DNA from: Deltaproteobacteria bacterium
GTDB lineage: Bacteria > Desulfobacterota > Dissulfuribacteria > Dissulfuribacterales > QOAL01
DNA: 43,465 nucleotides
Direction of reading: 5' to 3'
Assembly: GCA_026995935.1 (NCBI GenBank)
Contig: JALWNK010000042.1
Location: 1 to 43,465 of the forward strand
Of this stretch, positions 26,044 to 35,343 are shown piece after piece. Position 1 is the stretch's first letter. The number at the start of each line of letters is the position of its first letter. Made by a program: the position numbers and the translations under genes. The notes under the pieces are model-generated. The model had not been told where the DNA came from, did not search any database, and saw nothing but the letters and a program-made list of their open reading frames with translations.

Positions 26044-27159
26044 TTGAAAAAAAAGATTCTGGTTACGGTTGGTACAAGGCCCGAGGTGGTAAAGATGGCC
26101 CCTTTGGTCCACTGTCTTAGGGAAGAGAACCATTTTAACACCATTCTTGTTTCAACTTCCCAGCACAGGCAGATGCTTGATCAGGCCCTCGAGGTCTTTG
26201 GACTAGAGCCTGATTTTGATCTTGACATAATGCAGCCTGGTCAAAGCCTTTGTGCATCAACTGCCAGGGCCCTTGACGGCATGGGTGAGCTTCTTTCAAC
26301 GCTGGCTCCTGATCTTCTCCTTGTCCAGGGAGATACCAACACCGTTCTTGGAGCCTCCCTGGCTGCCCACTACCACAAGGTTCCAGTGGGCCATGTTGAG
26401 GCAGGTCTTCGCACTGATGATCCCTACCTGCCCTTTCCAGAGGAGATGAACAGGCGGCTGACATCACGGCTTTGCGCCCTGCACTTTGCTCCCACAAGGC
26501 TTGCAGTGGAAAATCTTCTTAAAGAGGGGACAGATGAAGAAAGGGTGTTCCTGACAGGAAATACCGTTATTGACGCCCTTTTCTGGACCCGTGATCACTA
26601 TCCGGAAAGGCTTCCAGAGTGTGCCACTGAGATACTTGATAGGGGAAACAGGTTCATTCTGGTAACTGCCCACAGGCGAGAAAGCCTGGAGGGCCACATT
26701 TTCGGCATAATGGAGGCACTTAAAGAGATCGTCCATTCATTTAAGGACGTGGAGATTGTCTACCCGGTGCACCTTAACCCAAGAGTCCAGGAGGCTGCCT
26801 TTTCTGTGCTTTCTGGCGTTGACAGGGTCCATCTCATAGAGCCGGTTCCTTACCCTGAAATTGTGAACCTCATGGACAAATGTTATCTTGTTCTTACCGA
26901 TTCTGGCGGTATCCAGGAAGAGGCCCCAACCTTTGGAAAACCGGTGCTGGTGCTCAGGAAGGTGACCGAAAGGCCAGAGGCCGTAGAGGCAGGGGTTGCA
27001 AGGCTTGTGGGAGTCAGTCCTGAAAAAATCGTTTCCGAAACCTCAAGGCTTCTTGCCTCAAGGCAGGAGTACGACAGGATGGCCGTTGCCGCAAACCCCT
27101 TTGGGGACGGCCTTGCCAGTAAGAGGATTGTTGAGGCAATAGGCGAGTTTTTAAAGTGA
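26044..27159 (+). CDS. wecB: UDP-N-acetylglucosamine 2-epimerase (non-hydrolysing)
   Basis: This enzyme interconverts UDP-GlcNAc and UDP-ManNAc, the first step to ManNAc-containing polysaccharides. The 371 residues carry the family hallmarks: VTVGTRPEVVKMAPLV at the N terminus, QGDTNTVLGASLAAHYHKVPVGHVEAGLRT (~90-125), FPEEMNRRL, VTAHRRES (~210) and LTDSGGIQEEAP (~285). The start is TTG at 26044 with GGGGAGG upstream. It is the last plus-strand gene before the convergent minus-strand polysaccharide locus, which probably uses its product. Confidence 0.95.
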   Translation: MKKKILVTVGTRPEVVKMAPLVHCLREENHFNTILVSTSQHRQMLDQALEVFGLEPDFDLDIMQPGQSLCASTARALDGMGELLSTLAPDLLLVQGDTNTVLGASLAAHYHKVPVGHVEAGLRTDDPYLPFPEEMNRRLTSRLCALHFAPTRLAVENLLKEGTDEERVFLTGNTVIDALFWTRDHYPERLPECATEILDRGNRFILVTAHRRESLEGHIFGIMEALKEIVHSFKDVEIVYPVHLNPRVQEAAFSVLSGVDRVHLIEPVPYPEIVNLMDKCYLVLTDSGGIQEEAPTFGKPVLVLRKVTERPEAVEAGVARLVGVSPEKIVSETSRLLASRQEYDRMAVAANPFGDGLASKRIVEAIGEFLK

Positions 27160-27171
27160 AGGTCTGAGGAG

Positions 27172-29604
27172 CTACCCCTCCCGTTTAAGAGTCCTTTTAA
27201 GTCTTCTGCCCGATTCGATAAGTTTCCAGCCCCTGGAGTTGTATATCCCTTCCAGTTCTGCCTTGAGCCTTGATATTTCACCGCTTAACTCACCCTTTAT
27301 GCGTTCCTTTTCCGCCATTTCCTCAGAAAGCCTCTGCCATGCCTCTGTCAATTGCTGATTAAGTGTCTGTAGCCAAAAGCCTTGACGCTGGCTCTCGTAG
27401 GTCTTTTCAAGGCTTCTTTGTGAAAGCTCAAGGGCCTTTTGGGTGTCATTGAGTCTCTGGTTGAAGTACTCAACAAAGCGGCCTGAAAAATCGATCATGA
27501 TCCTCTGGAAGAGTTCCAAGTAGCCGTTTACCTGGGTCTTGAGATTGTATCTTTCACTCACTATTTTGCGTCCCTGTTTGCCAGCCTGCTTCCATTTTTC
27601 TGGGTTTTGACACACCTCCAGCATGGCTTTAGCGAGGGGATCAACCACGGGATCTTGCTGGATCATGGTATATCTTTCCAGAAAATCTGTATCAAGGTCA
27701 GAGAGCTTTCTAAAAGGCGCAGGCACGGTTATTCCGCAACCTGCTTCAGAAATTGCAGTCCTGGCGCCGGCAACATCTGTCATGATTACAGGGAGTTCGG
27801 CGTACATGGCCTCAAGCATGGATATGGACCATCCTTCTATAAGGGAGGGCAAAACAAAGGCGTCTGCGTGGAAGTACCACCTTGCAGGGTCCTTATCAAA
27901 GGGGTGGATTATAACATTATCCTTCAGCCCAAGTTCCTCCAACAACTTGCGCAGATAGGCGCAAAATGGCCTGTCCACCTCGGGGCCCACAAGCACTGCC
28001 CTGGCATTCTTGCACCTGCTGCGCACCTTAGCCATGGCCCTTATGATCCTGTCCTGTCCCTTTACTCTGCTAAGGGCAGCCGTGGTCAAAAAGACAAAGT
28101 CCCTCTCATGAAGGCCAAGGTCTTTTCTGGACCCCTTGTATAGCCTTTCCTTTTCGCTCCAGAAGGCGAGATCCAGGCCGTTTTCTATGACGCTTATCTT
28201 GTCTTCTGATATGCCAAATTTCAGTGTCATGAATTCCTTGACGTCTTTAGAGACGGCCACATAGTGGCAGACAAGGGGATCTGTCTCCCGGATTCCTTCC
28301 TTGGAAAAGCTTGGGAGCCATGCGTAGATGTTATGCACAGTAGAGACAAAGGGAATGGCACTCCTGAGTGCAAGGCGGGCACCAAAGTTTGAATAGTGGG
28401 AGTTTATGAGTCTGGCACCGGATTCCCTTATTATGGTTTCGTACGCTTGGGTCTTGTCATTCAAGGGGAGGACCTCAATCCGTATCCCCTTATCCCTCAA
28501 TTTGTCCGCAATAAATCCGCCCTCCCTCACGCACACAACAGTGACAGGCACCTTTTGGGCTGAAAGGCCAAGGGCAAGATCGTGAACAACCTGTTCCAGG
28601 CCGCCCTTATCAAGGGATGAAACCTCAAGTATCACGCCAGGCATGGAGGAGTTTGCAGAATATGGAGGGGCAACACGCTTAAGTGTTTGAGCTGGAATGT
28701 CGAGTTTCTTCCTTTTTCTACATAGGGATACGAATTTTTCATCGAAAATGCCGTGAATCTCTTCAAAGTTTGGAGTCGGATTCACAGAGAGGCGTTCATG
28801 AAGGTCTGTTCTGCAAAGGGCGATCACCTCTGGCCTGAACTCCTCCCACAGTTCAGGATACAGATCCGTTATTTCAAGGAGTTTTGCCGCCTTTTCAAAA
28901 ACCCTCCCCCTTTCCTCCTCGGTTTCCTCTGTGGCAGTATATGTAAGATTTTCTCCGTGCCACCTGTAATAGATCAGGGGCCTAGGCAGGATTTTCATGT
29001 CATGGGTCTTGAGTATCCGGAACCACAGATCGTAATCCTGCATGTAGCGGCAACTGGTATCAAAGCCCCCCTTTTCCCTTACAATCTCGGTGCGAAGGAG
29101 CATGGAAGGGGCAGGGACAAAGTTTCTTTCAAGGAGCTTGAGCAGAAAGTCTGGACGGGAAGAGGGGATATATGAAAACCACTCTTCCATGGCCTTGTCT
29201 TCAATGGGGTTCCCGTGGGCGTCAACCAGGGTCTGAAGTCCACCGACTCCGGCAAGGTCCCTGTGGGTGTCAAGAAAGTCCACCTGAATGAGCAGCTTTT
29301 CTGGGTAAAACATGTCGTCAGAGGGCAAAAAGCCAAAATAGTCACCCCTCGCCATCTCCAGTGCCTTGTTGAGCGTGGCGCTAAGGCCCATGTTTTCCTG
29401 ATGAATTACCTGAACCCCTTCATGGTGGGCGAACTGGTCACATACCTGGCCGGTTTTGTCCGTGGAGCCGTCGTTTATAATGATAAGCTCCCAGTTCTTA
29501 TAAACTTGGGCAAGAACGCTCTTTATTGCATCTTTAACGTATCCTTCGTGGTTGTAGGCAGGAATTACAATGGTCACCAAGGGGTCCGTTGTGGAAGTAT
29601 TCAT
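27172..29604 (-). CDS. Bifunctional glycosyltransferase (GT2 + GT4) with C-terminal coiled coil
   Basis: An 810-residue protein. Residues 1-~260 are a GT-A family 2 domain (VTIVIPAYNHEGYVKDAI, IINDGSTD, LPSDDMFYP as the DXD-like motif). Residues ~325-690 are a GT-B family 4 domain (SLDKGGLEQVVHDLALGL, ENGLDLAFW, VLPSLIEGWSISMLEAMYAELPVI). The tail (~705-795) is a predicted coiled coil ending in NSRGWKLIESGRRLK, a motif repeatedly seen at the end of polysaccharide glycosyltransferases. It is likely to add two successive sugars to an O-antigen or similar glycan. It overlaps the next upstream gene (29601-31928) by four bases. Confidence 0.88.
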   Translation of the reverse strand: MNTSTTDPLVTIVIPAYNHEGYVKDAIKSVLAQVYKNWELIIINDGSTDKTGQVCDQFAHHEGVQVIHQENMGLSATLNKALEMARGDYFGFLPSDDMFYPEKLLIQVDFLDTHRDLAGVGGLQTLVDAHGNPIEDKAMEEWFSYIPSSRPDFLLKLLERNFVPAPSMLLRTEIVREKGGFDTSCRYMQDYDLWFRILKTHDMKILPRPLIYYRWHGENLTYTATEETEEERGRVFEKAAKLLEITDLYPELWEEFRPEVIALCRTDLHERLSVNPTPNFEEIHGIFDEKFVSLCRKRKKLDIPAQTLKRVAPPYSANSSMPGVILEVSSLDKGGLEQVVHDLALGLSAQKVPVTVVCVREGGFIADKLRDKGIRIEVLPLNDKTQAYETIIRESGARLINSHYSNFGARLALRSAIPFVSTVHNIYAWLPSFSKEGIRETDPLVCHYVAVSKDVKEFMTLKFGISEDKISVIENGLDLAFWSEKERLYKGSRKDLGLHERDFVFLTTAALSRVKGQDRIIRAMAKVRSRCKNARAVLVGPEVDRPFCAYLRKLLEELGLKDNVIIHPFDKDPARWYFHADAFVLPSLIEGWSISMLEAMYAELPVIMTDVAGARTAISEAGCGITVPAPFRKLSDLDTDFLERYTMIQQDPVVDPLAKAMLEVCQNPEKWKQAGKQGRKIVSERYNLKTQVNGYLELFQRIMIDFSGRFVEYFNQRLNDTQKALELSQRSLEKTYESQRQGFWLQTLNQQLTEAWQRLSEEMAEKERIKGELSGEISRLKAELEGIYNSRGWKLIESGRRLKRTLKREG

Positions 29605-31928
29605 TTCCTGTTCCCTTTTGCCCTCATTTTGTAATCATGTGCAATAAGCTTCATAAGGGCCATGTGCGCCTTTATGTTACTTTTTACCCTGAGCCGTTCA
29701 AATGGCGATAGCACATGGTATCTGGCAAGGTCCTTTATCCAGCTGCCTGTCTTCTTGGCAGCCTCTGAGCCGTTCATCCATCTAGGCATATAGAGATCGG
29801 TCTGCAGCCTGTAATTGACAAGAAGGGCAGACCGTATAGTATTCATTACGTGTTCCTTGGTAAACCTTGAGGGGTCTATGACGTGTAATACCTTGGCCTT
29901 GGGGTTTATTCCAACCTTGTAACCCAGCCTGTGTATGAGGCAGCCTGCAATGAGCTCTTCACCGCCACCAAAGTCGTTTCCCTTTCGACCGTAGCGGCAC
30001 CTGAAACCGCCGATCTCAAGCAGGGCCTTTTTCTTGGCGGTCCAGTTGGCCCCCCAGGGAAACTCCCACCAGTTTTCAGTCCAGGTAATATCATCCACGG
30101 GAGGGTCAAAGTGGCTCCAGTACACCAGTGCCTGCTCCTCCAGCCATTCGGGAGACTCATTAGGTGCGCGCACCACTATCTTTCCTCCCACAAGCCCTGC
30201 CTCCGGTTCATCCTGGTAGGCCCTGTGGATCTCTGAAAGCCAGTCTGGCTGGGCCAGGGCATCGTCATCAAGAAAACAGACAACCTCCCCCCTGGTCTTT
30301 GATATGCCGGCATTTCTGGCATGGGAAAGACCTTTAAAGGGGCAAAGCACGAGTCTCAGGGCAGGTCTGTTTTTGGGCCTGTCAGCCCCTTTAAGCTTGC
30401 TGATAAGCGGGGAAAGGTCGCACTCTGGATCGTTGTTGACCACTAGTATCTCGTAGTCTTCAGGGGGAAAGGACTGGTTGAGGGCAGCTTCCAGGGCCTT
30501 TTTGAGTATGTGGGTCCTTTTGTAGGTGCAAATGACCACCGAGTATTTTAGATGAACAGGTGAAGGCTCAAATATCTCTTTTTCTATCCTTTCAAACTGC
30601 CTCTTCCTGCAAAGGATTTCAGAGGCCGCAAATATGTCCGTGGTTTCTTTTGCGTGGTGCCAGCCCTGAAAGGGGGTGCCAGTTCTTACAGGAGGTTGCC
30701 CCTTGGTGTAGAGCAAAAGGTCCCAGCAGGTGTGAACGTCAGAAGGCAGGGTCTCTTTTCCGGTGTATACCAGGACCTTTATAGAGTTAGAGGGCAGATT
30801 TCTGGAAATATCCTTTGTTGCGTCTGACGCCTTCTCGCTTACCCTTACGTAGCAGCATGGAAACCAGAGGTTTGGCAGGAGGCTTGAAGGCCACTTTTCT
30901 GGATGTTCCAGCAGGTCCGCGCTCTTTTTGGCCATCTGTTTCAGCTCTTTTGCAATATCTTTATCCCCGGTGGCACCATCATCCAGCAGCCAAAGCATGG
31001 GGGTCAGGTTGAAATCCCTTCGGAAGTCATCGAAAACCATGAGGAATTCTCGTTGCTTGAGTATCTGTAGCTCCTTTTCCTTTGATGTCAAGGATGAGCC
31101 GTGAAACCGGTATTCATACACGGTCTCTTTGAAATCCGCGTGATGGATGTCAAAAAACTCGTTTATCTGCATGAAATAGTCGTAATCCTCAATGGTAAAG
31201 CGATAGGGAGAGTAGTCCCTAAGCAGAGAGGCGACCCTTGCCCTGTACATGAATGCCGCCCCTATGTACTGGTTTGGCCATATGTTGAGTTCAAGTGTGT
31301 TTTCAGGCAGATGTATGTGCTGGCTGCCAGGTGGAACCTGATAATTTGAGTACCAATCCGAGTTCCTTAGCGGTTTCCCGTCTTCGCCAATTATGTCCAT
31401 GTTGGCATACACCATATCCCAGTGGGGGTGTCTCCTGAGGCACTCTGCCATTTTTTCAAGGAAATTGGGCTTCAACCGGTTGTCGTCACTGGTCCAGGTG
31501 AGAAATTCCCCCTTGGCCATCCTGAAACCCCTTGAAAGACTCCTTGGAAGCTTCTGATTTTCCTGATGAACAACCTTTATCCTTGAATCAATGGCAGCAT
31601 ATTTATCCATGATTGCAGGCGAGGAATCGGTTGAGCCGTCATCTATGATTATGAGCTCAAAATTTTCATGGGTCTGGGCAAGTATGCTTTTTATGGCCTC
31701 TTCCAGGTGTTTTTCTCCGTTGTAGACGGGTAATACAATGGAAATAAGGCCTCTTTCAAAGGGTGGACAAAGGCCGTCTGGCTTCCATGGCCTTTGAACA
31801 CGCCTTGCCTCCTTGTAGCGGAAAAAGTAATACTGGTACCAGTTGAGCATGGTGGTTTCAGGATGGGGATATCCCAAAAAACGCTGGGCAACCCTTCTGG
31901 CACTGTTTTTAAGGAATCTTTGAACCAT
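29601..31928 (-). CDS. Double glycosyltransferase (two GT2 domains)
   Basis: A 775-residue protein with two GT-A family 2 domains. The first, at ~60-300, shows ISIVLPVYNGEKHLEEAI, IIDDGSTDSS and WTSDDNRLKP. The second, at ~458-700, shows YSVVICTYKRTHILKKAL, LSHARNAGISKTRGEVVCFLDDDA and EFPWGANWTAKKKALLEIGGF, a form close to rhamnosyl- or galactofuranosyl-type transferases. A ~150-residue linker (~310-455) separates them and is not recognised. It lacks TM segments and probably acts at the cytosolic face of the inner membrane. It lies just downstream, on the minus strand, of the PPIase gene and is translationally coupled to the downstream bifunctional enzyme. Confidence 0.88.
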   Translation of the reverse strand: MVQRFLKNSARRVAQRFLGYPHPETTMLNWYQYYFFRYKEARRVQRPWKPDGLCPPFERGLISIVLPVYNGEKHLEEAIKSILAQTHENFELIIIDDGSTDSSPAIMDKYAAIDSRIKVVHQENQKLPRSLSRGFRMAKGEFLTWTSDDNRLKPNFLEKMAECLRRHPHWDMVYANMDIIGEDGKPLRNSDWYSNYQVPPGSQHIHLPENTLELNIWPNQYIGAAFMYRARVASLLRDYSPYRFTIEDYDYFMQINEFFDIHHADFKETVYEYRFHGSSLTSKEKELQILKQREFLMVFDDFRRDFNLTPMLWLLDDGATGDKDIAKELKQMAKKSADLLEHPEKWPSSLLPNLWFPCCYVRVSEKASDATKDISRNLPSNSIKVLVYTGKETLPSDVHTCWDLLLYTKGQPPVRTGTPFQGWHHAKETTDIFAASEILCRKRQFERIEKEIFEPSPVHLKYSVVICTYKRTHILKKALEAALNQSFPPEDYEILVVNNDPECDLSPLISKLKGADRPKNRPALRLVLCPFKGLSHARNAGISKTRGEVVCFLDDDALAQPDWLSEIHRAYQDEPEAGLVGGKIVVRAPNESPEWLEEQALVYWSHFDPPVDDITWTENWWEFPWGANWTAKKKALLEIGGFRCRYGRKGNDFGGGEELIAGCLIHRLGYKVGINPKAKVLHVIDPSRFTKEHVMNTIRSALLVNYRLQTDLYMPRWMNGSEAAKKTGSWIKDLARYHVLSPFERLRVKSNIKAHMALMKLIAHDYKMRAKGNRK

Positions 31929-31990
31929 GAAATTTTAAAGGTTATTTTTGCGCTTTAATGCCTAAGTAGGCCTCATGGCAGATAGATTAA

Positions 31991-32869
31991 TTAGTATTCC
32001 ATGTAGGTTACGTGATATTTTTTTTCAAGGCGCGCTCTTAGTTTATCAAGGCGCGCCTTTTCCCTGGCCTTTTTTGCCTTTTCCATTGCAAGCTCCCTGA
32101 CCCGATCAAAGGGGTCAACTATGGGCTCTCTCCTGTCCGTAAGTTTCACAATGGTAAAGCTGTTTCCTATGGTGAGTATCTTGCTGAGCTCACCTACCTT
32201 GAGCCTTAGTATTTCATCCGTGACTTCTTTTGCCCCAAGGGAGGTTGAGGGAACAAAGCCTATGTCTCCGCCCCTTGAACGGCTTATGGGCTCTTCTGAG
32301 AATTTTTCAGCTACCTTCTCAAAGGGGATGCCTTTTTTAAGCTCTTCCTGTGCCTTTTGTATCTTTTTACGGGCCTTTTCCCTGTTTTTGTCACTGTAAT
32401 AGACCTTTATCTGGGAAAGCCTAAGAAGAAGGGGGGTTGAGAATTCTTCCAGGTGCTTCTTGTAGTACTCTTTTGCCTCCTTTTCTGTAACAGGAGGAAG
32501 GGGTGGAAGGAGTTTTCTTTTGATTCTAAGTACATAAAGGGCCTTATTGTGGTTTGCCGGCTCAGGAATCTTTTGTGCCTTTCCTTCAAGAAGAAGCAGC
32601 CTTTCAAGGACGAGTTCCCGTAAAAGCTTGTCAGGGCCCCCTGGAATCTCAAGAAAACCGTAAAATGCAGGGGAAGACTTGCCAAACTCCACCAGCTCTC
32701 CAAGGGTGATCGGGGTTTCTCCTATCTTCGCAAGGACCATTTTTTTCGCCTCTGGATTGTTTAAATCGATTACCCCCTTTTTTGCCTGGGCACTTATCCC
32801 AGCGTGAAGAGAAAGAAAAAGCAAAGAGATCACGAAAACCCATGTTTTGGTGTAGTTAGTTATCTTCAT
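31991..32869 (-). CDS. Periplasmic peptidyl-prolyl isomerase, SurA/PrsA-like (parvulin)
   Basis: A 292-residue exported protein. The signal peptide (residues 6-28, TWVFVISLLFLSLHAGISAQA) precedes a SurA-N-like helical region (IGETPITLGELVEF; LVLERLLLLEGKAQKI) and a parvulin core at ~150-250 (LLRLSQIKVYY, FEKVAEKFSEEPISRSRGGDIGFV, VGELSKILTIGNSFTIVKLTDRREP). The tail is a charged coiled coil. It should assist folding of secreted or outer membrane proteins. ATG at 32869, preceded by GGAG, is chosen over a TTG nine codons upstream. Its place in a glycan locus is unusual; it may serve export of surface proteins encoded downstream. Confidence 0.85.
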   Translation of the reverse strand: MKITNYTKTWVFVISLLFLSLHAGISAQAKKGVIDLNNPEAKKMVLAKIGETPITLGELVEFGKSSPAFYGFLEIPGGPDKLLRELVLERLLLLEGKAQKIPEPANHNKALYVLRIKRKLLPPLPPVTEKEAKEYYKKHLEEFSTPLLLRLSQIKVYYSDKNREKARKKIQKAQEELKKGIPFEKVAEKFSEEPISRSRGGDIGFVPSTSLGAKEVTDEILRLKVGELSKILTIGNSFTIVKLTDRREPIVDPFDRVRELAMEKAKKAREKARLDKLRARLEKKYHVTYMEY

Positions 32870-32905
32870 TTTGTTTTTCTCCAAATGGTCTTCCAAATAG
32901 TATCA

Positions 32906-33781
32906 TCACCGTTTGACCTTGAATGTGGATAAAAGCCTCTTAAAAAGATTAGGCACTTCTTTGTCATCTTGAACCTGTTGTTCCATAGAATAACTTTTTA
33001 GGAACCAGTTATCACGCTCTTTCATGCCTCTTTCAACCTCATCATCCAGTTTTTCCGTAAGACTATCCCGAGATATTCCCTGGTTAGCGTCTTCTTCCCC
33101 AAAAGGCGCAGCACTTAAAATGAACTGGTAAACAGAGCTGTCTGGACACATGGATATAAACTGCCTTATCCCTTTGGGCAGCCTTTCAAAGGCTTGCTTA
33201 AATTCCGTATACTCAACAGGTACCTCATAGGTTTGCCACTCCTTTATTATAAAGCCCTTTGATCCAAGAAGGCGCCTGAAACTTGGGCCTGTAAAAAAAC
33301 GCATGTGGGTCCTGTCAAGCAGTCCCAGGTCGCTGTAGGGGAAGTCATCAGACATGAGGCTGGCAACAATCCCCATGTAGGCGACATTGGGTATGGAAAT
33401 TACAAGGTAGCCACCTTCCCTTAAAAGGCCCTTCGCCTGCCTTAGAACCCTTTCAGGTTCAATGAGGTGTTCAAGAACGTCTGCCATGACTATGACATCA
33501 AAGGTGCGGTCACCTAAATAACCTGAAAGCTCTGCCCTGTCCAGATCACAACAAATTACCTCCCTGCAGTGTTTTTCTGCCTCCCTTGCCGCCTCTATAT
33601 CCACCTCCACGCCTGTCACCTCACAGCCAAGGTGTTCCTTGAGCACACGCGACATGTGGCCAGGGCCGCATCCAAGCTCGAGCACTTTCTTTCCCCTTCC
33701 AACAAGCCTTACAACCTTGGCTGGAGTGGTGTCTGAATCAAGGTCTATGTGGTATGCGTATTTAAACCTTTTGTCATTCAT
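32906..33781 (-). CDS. SAM-dependent methyltransferase (Methyltransf_23-like)
   Basis: A class I methyltransferase, 291 residues. Motif I is VLELGCGPGHMSRVL (~33-47), motif II GVEVDIEAAREAEKH, and FDVIVMADVLEHLIEPERVLRQAKGLLREGGYLVISIPN covers motifs III-V. The C-terminal ~90 residues are extra and partly charged. Such enzymes in O-antigen clusters methylate sugars or act as chain-terminating modifiers that signal to the Wzt carbohydrate-binding domain; that link is inferred from context. It is six bases downstream of the LpxL-like gene on the minus strand and 36 bases ahead of the PPIase gene. Confidence 0.85.
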   Translation of the reverse strand: MNDKRFKYAYHIDLDSDTTPAKVVRLVGRGKKVLELGCGPGHMSRVLKEHLGCEVTGVEVDIEAAREAEKHCREVICCDLDRAELSGYLGDRTFDVIVMADVLEHLIEPERVLRQAKGLLREGGYLVISIPNVAYMGIVASLMSDDFPYSDLGLLDRTHMRFFTGPSFRRLLGSKGFIIKEWQTYEVPVEYTEFKQAFERLPKGIRQFISMCPDSSVYQFILSAAPFGEEDANQGISRDSLTEKLDDEVERGMKERDNWFLKSYSMEQQVQDDKEVPNLFKRLLSTFKVKR

Positions 33782-33787
33782 AACTCG

Positions 33788-34714
33788 TTAAGGATTTGAA
33801 GGCCCTTCCTTCCACATGGCATTCATATATGGCCACTGCCACCACTGGCATGGGTTTTTCTTGATTTCCTTTTCAAGCTTACTGGCGGCAAGCTCCAGGC
33901 CCTCTTCCCCTATTGCAGGAATCTGTTCTATATTCACTTGAACCCTCCAGCCCGCCCGTGGCCTGACAGCGGCAAAGACAAGGGGTGCCCCGGTCCTTTT
34001 TGATATCCTGGCAATGCCCTGGGGAAGTTTTAGCATCCCTCCCAGAAAAGGGACATTATAAAACCTTTTCAGGGTCTCGGGGTAGGCATCCATTAGAATC
34101 ACCATGATCTTGCCCCTTTCAAGGGCCCTGTAGATGTGTCTTGGACTGTCCTTCAAGGTGAGGCCAGGCCCTCCGGTTACCCGGTAATATTTTTTGAGTT
34201 TCCGTTTAAGGTATATCCTGTCTATCCAGTCGAGATAGGGGTTGTCTTTGTCAACGGACTGGCTGAGTATTCCGTTTTTTATCCCCATGTGGCCAAGGGC
34301 GTAGGCTGTCATGTTAAGCCTTGAGTAGTGGGCCGTAACTATTATCAGCCCCTTTTTTTCTTGAAGTGCGTCAAAAATGTGCTCTGTTCCATTTACAGTC
34401 GCAAGCCTCTTCATCTGCTTTGGAGCAAGACGCGGCACCAGCACTGAGTCAAGGGCCTCCCTGGAAAGCATCTCAAGGTGTCTTCTTACGCAGGCATCCA
34501 GGTTTTCTATTTTTAGACCCTCTCCCGCCTGGGCGCACCTTTTAAGGCCCATTTTCCACTGGTCCATGTATTCCTTCTGAAAGGCCCTGTCCATGGGAGA
34601 AAAAAGGAGGCAGAGCCTGTAGGCAAGCCCCAAGGGAAAAAAGGAGAGGGCAGGGTAGATGAAAAAGAGTTTTAAGGCCTTTAGCGGTTTCCCAAGCATC
34701 CCTTTAACTGCCAA
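33788..34714 (-). CDS. LpxL/HtrB-family acyltransferase-like protein with altered active-site motif
   Basis: A 308-residue protein with the overall pattern of lysophospholipid/lipid A late acyltransferases. It has a single N-terminal hydrophobic segment, [17 protein letters not shown] (~115-131), [12 protein letters not shown]-like and [28 protein letters not shown] (~225-250). The family catalytic HX4(D/E) is here H-YSRL-N: the acid is replaced by Asn (codon AAC). The protein may therefore be inactive as an acyltransferase, use another acid, or belong to a divergent subfamily. It overlaps the hexapeptide transferase gene by 11 bases and precedes the methyltransferase, in the O-antigen operon. 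Confidence 0.78.
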   Translation of the reverse strand: MAVKGMLGKPLKALKLFFIYPALSFFPLGLAYRLCLLFSPMDRAFQKEYMDQWKMGLKRCAQAGEGLKIENLDACVRRHLEMLSREALDSVLVPRLAPKQMKRLATVNGTEHIFDALQEKKGLIIVTAHYSRLNMTAYALGHMGIKNGILSQSVDKDNPYLDWIDRIYLKRKLKKYYRVTGGPGLTLKDSPRHIYRALERGKIMVILMDAYPETLKRFYNVPFLGGMLKLPQGIARISKRTGAPLVFAAVRPRAGWRVQVNIEQIPAIGEEGLELAASKLEKEIKKNPCQWWQWPYMNAMWKEGPSNP

Positions 34715-35339
34715 GGCCCCTTATGGCCCCCTTTATCCTTTTAAGAAGGCGCAAGAAAACGGAAGGCTTGGGCCTAAAACCTTCCCTCCACTTTATTACC
34801 CGGGCAGGGTTTCCTGCCACCACTGAAAAGGCAGGAACATCCTTTGTCACAACGCTTGCAGCTCCCACAACAGCCCCTTTTCCTACGGTTACACCTTCAA
34901 GAATTGTGGCCCCTGCCCCTATCCAGGCGCCTTTTTCAACCGTAACGGTTCCGTAGGTAAGGCCGTGTTGGTAGATGGAAACCGGTTCGTGGTCGTACTC
35001 ATGGCCTGCGCTAAGTAGCTTGGCACCTGGCCCGATGAGCACCTCGTCTTCTATTTGCAGCCCGCCTTCTCCGGAAAGGTAGCATCCAACGTTTACTATG
35101 ATTCTTGAGCCCATGTGTATAAAGGCCCCCTTGTTGGTGCGCATATCCCCTGTAACAAGGCGTACGTGGTCAAGAAGTATCACGTCATCTCCGAGGACTA
35201 TCCTTCCCCGTTCCTTGTGGGAAAGATCCGTGTACACGGTAACCGTGTCAGATATCCTGCAGCCTGTTCCAACCTTGTCTATGCCAGGGGGGATATTTTC
35301 AGGTACTACCGGGTCTGGAATGCCTATTATGTCAGCCAT
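34704..35339 (-). CDS. Hexapeptide-repeat acyltransferase (left-handed beta-helix)
   Basis: A 211-residue protein with hexapeptide repeats throughout (for example [46 protein letters not shown] near the C terminus) and a HEYDHEP loop containing the catalytic histidine region (~112-117). It belongs to the LbH O-acetyltransferase family (maltose/galactoside acetyltransferase and WbbJ-like) and would acetylate a sugar of the polysaccharide, using acetyl-CoA. It lies four bases downstream of wzt and overlaps the LpxL-like gene. Confidence 0.88.
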   Translation of the reverse strand: MADIIGIPDPVVPENIPPGIDKVGTGCRISDTVTVYTDLSHKERGRIVLGDDVILLDHVRLVTGDMRTNKGAFIHMGSRIIVNVGCYLSGEGGLQIEDEVLIGPGAKLLSAGHEYDHEPVSIYQHGLTYGTVTVEKGAWIGAGATILEGVTVGKGAVVGAASVVTKDVPAFSVVAGNPARVIKWREGFRPKPSVFLRLLKRIKGAIRGLGS

Positions 35340-35343
35340 CTCC

